64,000 bases of DNA from Telmatactis stephensoni (lineage: Eukaryota; Cnidaria; Anthozoa; Actiniaria; Isophelliidae), in the NCBI GenBank assembly GCA_029948255.1, contig JALIZF010001809.1, positions 744,001-808,000 on the forward strand, in the 5' to 3' direction. The notes beneath the pieces were generated by a model. It was given only the letters and a program-made list of their open reading frames with translations, ran no database searches and was not told where the DNA came from. Both the position numbers and the translations under genes were made by a program. Shown here piece by piece: positions 58,348 through 64,000 of the stretch (position 1 is the stretch's first letter; each line of letters opens with the position of its first letter).

Positions 58348-58734
58348 TAGCCCTGCCTACATGGACGTCATAATAATGTTACAAATCCCATTCCGGAAAA
58401 GCTTTAGATATAACACGTTTCATTTGTTTGATACTAATCAATCCGGCGGCAAGGAAAAAGAGGGAAAAAAAAGAGTGGAGTTTAATAACGATGTCCAAGC
58501 GAAGCATGCACGAATAATAAATCAAGGTGGGAGACATCTCTTGTGTTTACATCAGTTAAAGTTAATAGCATTCTATGAAATCTATTAAATATCCACTCCT
58601 CTGAGGTTAAATGGTTTTATTCAATAAGTATTTTTCAGGACCTAGAGCTTACATCTGTCGTGCGTGATTCGGAGCTAGCACGGGCATCACATAAATAATT
58701 TCAAAAGTGCATCAAGTCCTTTTTAGCATTTTAA
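58348..58734. other. Intergenic region, nothing recognised
   Basis: A 104-codon ORF overlaps this region on the plus strand but shows no family features. Confidence 0.3.
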
Positions 58735-58793
58735 ATTATTATTATTATTATTGTTATTATTATTATCATTATTATTATTATTATTATTATTAT
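58735..58793. repeat. (ATT)n microsatellite
   Basis: About 19 ATT units with two single-base interruptions (TTG, ATC). Confidence 0.95.
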
Positions 58794-59129
58794 AAAAAAT
58801 TTATAATAGGTTTTTAGGACTTTTTTAAATTTGAGAATTTTTAATATTTGATAATGAAACTAGACGCCATATAGGCGTTCACTCGTGCCACCTATAAAGG
58901 GAGGTGCAAAAGGAAAATTACCACGAATCATTGCAAATACCGGTACCTACTTTTATTACGTGCTATAAGTCGATAAGAAACACGGAGATACATTTTTATA
59001 AACGGGTAGATTAAAACTAAAACAACTGATTAAAAGCTCGAGTCTTTTGTCTTAGTGCCTTAACACTGTTTGCTTTATTGAATGCTGTATTAGATGACTT
59101 CCCTGTCATATTAAGCTTGTATGTTTTTT

Positions 59130-59430
59130 TGGGGTTCTTTGGGGTCAAAACGCTAGGGATGATCGTCGGAAACCTCCAAAACGTACCCTAAAAAATACCC
59201 AAATGCCAAAATTTTCGACCCTAAAAAATACCTAACAGCTCAAAAATACCCCTAAAAATACCAAAAAATCAAACAAAAAGTGTTCTAATAAAAAGGCAGT
59301 AAGTAAAAAAAATCGTCTCGTTTATTTTGTACCCCTAAAAAATACCATCTTTTCTGAAAAACCTTGGATTTTCTCTGATGACCCCTAAAAAAATACCAAA
59401 TCGGCGATTTCAACCCCTAAAAAATACGAC
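59130..59430. repeat. Interspersed CCCTAAAAAATACC repeat cluster
   Basis: The word CCCTAAAAAATACC and close variants (CCCCTAAAAATACC, ACCCTAAAAAATACC) recur about eight times at irregular spacing of 20-50 bases. The spacing is too irregular for a classic satellite. Confidence 0.7.
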
Positions 59431-59730
59431 GATCAATATAGGGAGTACACCCGGCCCCCCGGGGTTTTTTCTTGGTTTACATATACACTTTTTGTCTTCA
59501 TCACTGTATAATTTACTTCCAAGACTGAATGCATGAATGTGATGGATTTTTGATGATCTGGGTACATGTTTTGCTGTGTATTTTCTTCTGATAAGCTTCC
59601 TTATTTTTCTGCTTTTACGTAAAGCACGTGAACAAGTGGCCGTTTTGCATGGCCATGCGCGTAGCTGCTGAACGACAGAGTTGTATTGAAGGCTCACCAC
59701 AGGGCTCCCGGTTATATTATTTGTTCAAAA

Positions 59731-61810
59731 ATGTTTCGGAGTTATAGTTTGCTGCTGTATATCTCGTTTTTTCTTTTAATTTTTATCGTTTGTGATGGAA
59801 GCAATTATTTTAAGAAGTGTGCTGTGTGTAATAAAGCCATTTCTTCTAAAGATCATAAAAATAGCAGGCCTGCGAAGCCTTACGCCAGTAAGTTCAAATT
59901 AACAGCTGAGCTGTCAGACGACGCGCGAATTTGTGGAGCATGCAGATATTCAGCACTATCTACATCCAGCAATCAATTATCAAGGGTAAGTATTACGATT
60001 CTTTCATAATTTCAACCAAGAAAAATACAAAAACTTATTTAGCATGTCCGAAACAGAGAGTGGGAAAATGCAAGCGGAAGGTTGGAAGGCCGAGCGCATA
60101 ACGACGAACACCGCCCATCAAAGAGCCCACGACTAAAAGTGAGCACTGTCAGACAGAGGAAAATGTCATGGCACTAGAGAACTGGCAAGTGCAAGAAACG
60201 TGTTTTGGAGAAATTCTGCGAGGTCCGTGCGGCAGCGTAATTTTTCCACCTGGCCTCTTTGACGAAGTTCAGGATGAAATGAAACACCTTTCTAAACGTA
60301 AGCCTATTCCCCAATAACAAAGAATATTGCGTTATAAAACAAGGAGAACATATTGTGATAACCATTGTGTTTTATTACACTTAGAGATATTTCCTATTTT
60401 TTTACTATGACAGGGTGCGATCTTCCATTCGAACTAAAGCGTCTAAAGGAGGTCATGTATTATGAGTTTACAACATTGAAGAATCCGCCGGTATATGACC
60501 CCGACGAATTTGAGAAACTTTGTTTAAAAGCTGGCGCCACAACCATATTCAATACTATTCTCGATGCGATGACCAATGAAAGGCACTCAATCAGCCGTAC
60601 AACGGAAAACCGAAAAAGAACAGTCGCCATGATCTACAAATTGTGCTTTGGATTGAGCCAGGTCTGCAATTGGATGCAGACCGATCAGGCTCTATATTTA
60701 AAAACGTCTAACATCAATCAAGAAGGGATACAAACCCAGCATGTCATGGGAGCTTCATGCTCAAAAACCACAACAAACGAGCGGATGGTTGCGCTATCTG
60801 AGGGAAACGCGAAAAAAATAGACGAAATTGTAGCAGAAGCAATACGAAATTCATGGCAGTTGGTTGTCATAGTAGATGACTACACCTCCGTGCACTCTAT
60901 AAGACGTCCCAATTCTCCAATATTGTCTAATCCAAAGTATATGTGTACAATTGTGATTAAAGTATTTAAAAACGTCAAGGCAATAGCTGCAGGGCCTGCT
61001 AATTACTACCATGATGTCCATGCTCTCGATATTACTTCTTGTGTGAAAACTGTTTCGGGCCCCTCCACTATGCACCAACTTGCATACACATACTCGTCAA
61101 CTATGCCACCATGGATTAAGGATTCATTTTTCAGTTCTGAATTTGAGAGACATAGAGTTACAGCACATGAATACTGTGATCATGAGTCAGTGCAATCAAT
61201 GAGACAAATGGATGATGTTTACTTGGTGAATTTTTTTCCATTAACTCTCAAAAGCAAAAATGATTTTGAGGCTGCTTTTGATGCTATTTTAAGTACTAAA
61301 CTAGCTGACTACTTCAACATGTTCTTAACTCCACAACCTGGTGACTGGCCAGCCCAGTTCTACTCGCGTCAGATAGTTTATGAAAGTCTTGTGAAGTTTT
61401 TTCCACCAACTCCATCACTGACACAAGAAGCTACTGCTGGTGTTCATCACTTTGACCATTCATATTCCTCTGTAATGCATCATGAATCATCAAACCACAC
61501 AGATGTTCCAACTATTCATGAAGATCATTCATATTCAACTGCCAGTTCCAGTGAACCTGAAAGGAAAAGACAAACCATAAACAATAATAACCAACCAAGA
61601 ATATTATCAGTAATACCTTGCATTGGACCATTACACATTTCCCTAAATGCTAGAGAAACATTATTCAATGATTTCCGCCCCTTTTTTGAAGCCATTTACA
61701 CTAACTTATTCCCTAAAAGCAAGCTTGCTAAGAAGCCAAAGCCCTGGAGAATAAGCTATCTGTTGGAGGTGACTTATGGTGGTTGGCTCTTTTTGTGGTT
61801 GCCGGCTTAG
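59731..61810 (+). CDS. Unrecognised multi-exon gene with CxxC pair; possibly disrupted
   Basis: Probable exons: 59731-59985 (85 codons, then GTAAGT), one from 60043 to 60297 (ending TCTAAAC|GTAAGC), and a last exon 60414-61810 after a TATGACAG acceptor. Exon 1 has KKCAVCNKAI and ARICGACRYSAL, a CxxC...CxxC zinc-binding-like pair. Its hydrophobic start may be a wrongly chosen 5' end. The splice between exons 2 and 3 joins DEMKHLSKR to CDLPFELKRL in one frame. Exon 3 gives 465 residues (KLCFGLSQVCNWMQ, HVMGASCSKTTTNERM, QLVVIVDDYTSVHS) and a His-rich linker near its C-terminal third. I do not recognise the family. It looks like the large cnidarian families of uncertain, possibly transposon-derived, proteins. 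In exon 2 the coding signal seems to switch frame and meets a TAA near 60098, so this copy may be a pseudogene. Confidence 0.55.
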
Positions 61811-61942
61811 TAGCCAGGCAACCACTATGCCATCGACTGTGATAGTCCGTAAATTCCGAAATCCGAAGCGATTACGAAGTGAGGACTGAGTATACGAAAT
61901 CATTCCGAGATTTAGTCGAACTTTTGTATTCAATTTTCACCT

Positions 61943-62993
61943 TTAAGGTGACTCCCTATAGTAATTTTTGGACCAAACCGTTCACTTTTATTTGCCTTGT
62001 TTATAGCTTTAATCCGCAGCTATCGATTTGATATTGATACCAGCTATAGAGGTAAGATGAAAGTTTTCAATTATGGCAGTTTTAATATGATCGGCGTTAC
62101 CATGGCAACGATAAACAATTATCGTTGAAATTGGTTTTTGCTAAATATCTCAAAAACCTGACCTGCTCGGGACAAGCGGTAAACGACATCATTAACTTCA
62201 AGCTAAGGCAAAGCAAATTAGACTATCTTAAAGAAATTCAATCTGTTTGATTTCGAGTAATTTGCAGAAATATTCTGAAGCATTCATTTTTATATGCGAA
62301 AAGTCACGACCGCCCAAGCGTTACTCAGAAGACGTGAAACACCAACAAAACACTGTAAAGAAGCCTTTGCTTGTACACTTCAAAGTGGCTAAATGGTTAT
62401 TCTTAACTCTCTTCCAAAGCGAAGATATCACTTTTTCTTTACAGGCAACTTTTGATAAACATTGCCGTAACGTCTATTTCGAAATTATTTCCAAAATATC
62501 TCTCAAACGACTTAATATTTTTGCTTGATATGCTAGGAGTGTATTTATTATCATCTTCGAAACAACATTTGAAAATCCCATTAAGATTGAAAAAAAAAAA
62601 CATTTTTAAATTCATCGTTAAAGGTGACCTACAAATGGACCACAACTCCAGAATGCTTCAGAATATTTCTGCAAATTACTCGAAATCAAACAGATTGAAT
62701 TTCTTTAAGATAGTCTAATTTGCTTTGCCTTAGCTTGAAGTTAATGATGTCGTTTACCGCTTGTCCCGAGCAGGTCAGGTTTTTGAGATATTTAGCAAAA
62801 ACCAATTTCAACGATAATTGTTTATCGTTGCCATGGTAACGCTGATCATATTAAAACTGCCATAATTGAAAACTTTCATCTTACCTCTATAGCTGGTATC
62901 AATATCAAATCGATAGCTGCGGATTAAAGCTATAAACAAGGCAAATAAAAGTGAACGGTTTGGTCCAAAAATTACTATAGGGAGTCACCTTAA
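61943..62993. mobile_element. TTAA-terminated long-TIR DNA transposon (D), 1051 bp
   Basis: TTAAGGTGACTCCCTATAGT at 61943 is inverted at 62974-62993. The arms pair for about 340 bases each with few mismatches (CCAAACCGTTCACTTTTATT, TGACCTGCTCGGGACAAGCG, CAAATTAGACTATCTTAAAG). The unpaired centre is about 370 bases and contains no transposase. It lies 133 bases past the stop of the preceding gene. Confidence 0.85.
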
Positions 62994-63705
62994 AACACGA
63001 ATTTTTGAATTAGATGTCTGTAATTTAGAATATGTACATGATAAAACTTATTTAACATTACTCTTTGACTAAAAAACTACAAAGTTTTATTGATTAATAT
63101 GGCTGCTATACTTGTCTACGAATAAACCACGAACACAACCAGTCCGGTTCATATCCAGTTTTGATGATATGACTGGCGTGACAAAATGGTGTGTGTAAAT
63201 AAGATCAAGTTGTCTCTACAATATCCCTTATTTCTTTGAAATGGCAATGCACAAGACAGTGATGGTTTCGTTCGGGAGCCAACCCAAAAGTAAAGGGGCC
63301 AAGACTTGTTTATATTTGGACGGCCGAACTATTTGCAAGTCAAGAATTGTGGCTTGTAAATCTCGAGTGCTTGGATCTCTTTGGATGGCCAAAATCAATT
63401 CATTTAGGATTCTTGGACAATCGCTATCGTAAAGATAAAGTTTTGGAGCAGCTCAAGAATTTTTGGGTAGGTTTTAACGATATTTTCGATTGTTGCAAGA
63501 GTCATGAGTTGCCGTGACAGACTGACGGCCAAAGGTCATGAATTCAAAGTTAGCCATAAATTTCAATGAACTTGCTTAAACTATTCGACAAATTTAATAC
63601 AACAGTAACACTAGCCAACAATTGTATACATATTTTGCGGAGACCGTCGCTCTGTAGAGGTAAAAATCACAGCTGTATTGAAATGGTAAAAGGTCTTATC
63701 GCAGC
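62994..63705. other. Intergenic region, nothing recognised
   Basis: Short ORFs only, no domain recognised. Confidence 0.3.
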
Positions 63706-63789
63706 CTCCTTCGCAGCCGTTTTTAGTCTCGTCACGCCAGGCGAATCCTCACCTGGCGTGACGAGACTAAAAAACGGCTGCGAAGGAGA
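63706..63789. mobile_element. Near-perfect 84-base hairpin (mini-MITE)
   Basis: CCTCCTTCGCAGCCGTTTTT, AGTCTCGTCACGCCAGG, a short GCGAATCCTCA loop, then the exact inverse. One extra A in the right arm is the only difference I see. It creates a spurious ORF ending. Confidence 0.85.
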
Positions 63790-64000
63790 CTAGTCTTATC
63801 GGTTCTTTATTTCAAATAACTGGCAACCACATGTCCTCTTAGAGGACTATTTTTAAGAGATTCTGTCAAAGAGAAATTTTCCCAGTGCAAAGATCTAGAG
63901 TACAGAACACTATTAAACCTTCTGGACAACTATCTGCCCCTTGTTCTAACAATTTACAGTGTGACATTTAAACTAAACAATTTTACTGAGTATTTCAAGG

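Overview
The window is eukaryotic, AT-rich, intron-containing DNA crowded with short inverted-repeat transposons. Three minicollagen-type genes (structural proteins of the nematocyst wall, found only in Cnidaria) identify the source as a cnidarian. The overall texture (short introns, many foldback MITEs with CpG-rich cores, an intronless class A GPCR, a tyrosinase-like gene) suggests an anthozoan such as a coral or sea anemone. That last step is inference.

Layout. Positions 1-2.2 kb hold a large nested foldback element. From 2.4 to 13.3 kb, three minicollagen-type genes lie head-to-tail on the minus strand. Each has a short signal/propeptide exon, a phase-1 intron just before a Lys-Arg cleavage site, and one long exon for the mature protein. 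Two are short (144 and 183 aa). The third is a giant of 952 aa with minicollagen-type cysteine-rich domains (CRDs) at both ends and ten 84-85 residue collagen units between them. From 13 to 18 kb there is only intergenic DNA with MITEs. An intronless rhodopsin-family GPCR lies at 18.3-19.3 kb (minus). A decayed L1-like LINE tail (21.0-21.85 kb) and a 1.1-kb foldback element (22.0-23.1 kb) follow. A tyrosinase-like gene is at 27.7-28.7 kb (minus), and a four-exon secreted von Willebrand factor A (vWA) protein at 32.4-35.2 kb (minus) has MITEs in two introns. From 35 to 59 kb I see no convincing intact gene, only microsatellites, a minisatellite, many MITEs, and decayed coding relics near 57-58 kb. 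At 59.7-61.8 kb (plus) is an unrecognised multi-exon gene with an N-terminal CxxC pair and a 465-codon last exon. Its second exon appears frame-disrupted.

The most interesting system is the minicollagen cluster. All three proteins share one helix plan: 13 Gly-X-Y triplets, one triplet in which the glycine is replaced (PRP, MPP, LPP or QPP), then about 14 triplets. The two small genes carry it once, and the halves look like an internal duplication. The giant gene carries it ten times as a 255-bp tandem repeat, with two adjacent copies almost identical in DNA. The cysteine domains also differ: the giant keeps a canonical pattern, one small gene has an expanded CC-(PAPC)n array with reversed polarity, and the other has only a CC pair at each end. 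Both small proteins also carry cysteines inside the triple helix.

A second theme is a set of four elements of 0.65-1.05 kb whose inverted termini begin with TTAA (31.5, 44.9, 49.4 and 61.9 kb), plus three families of small palindromic MITEs with several copies each. One MITE at 57.7 kb seems to carry a captured fragment of a protein-kinase glycine loop.
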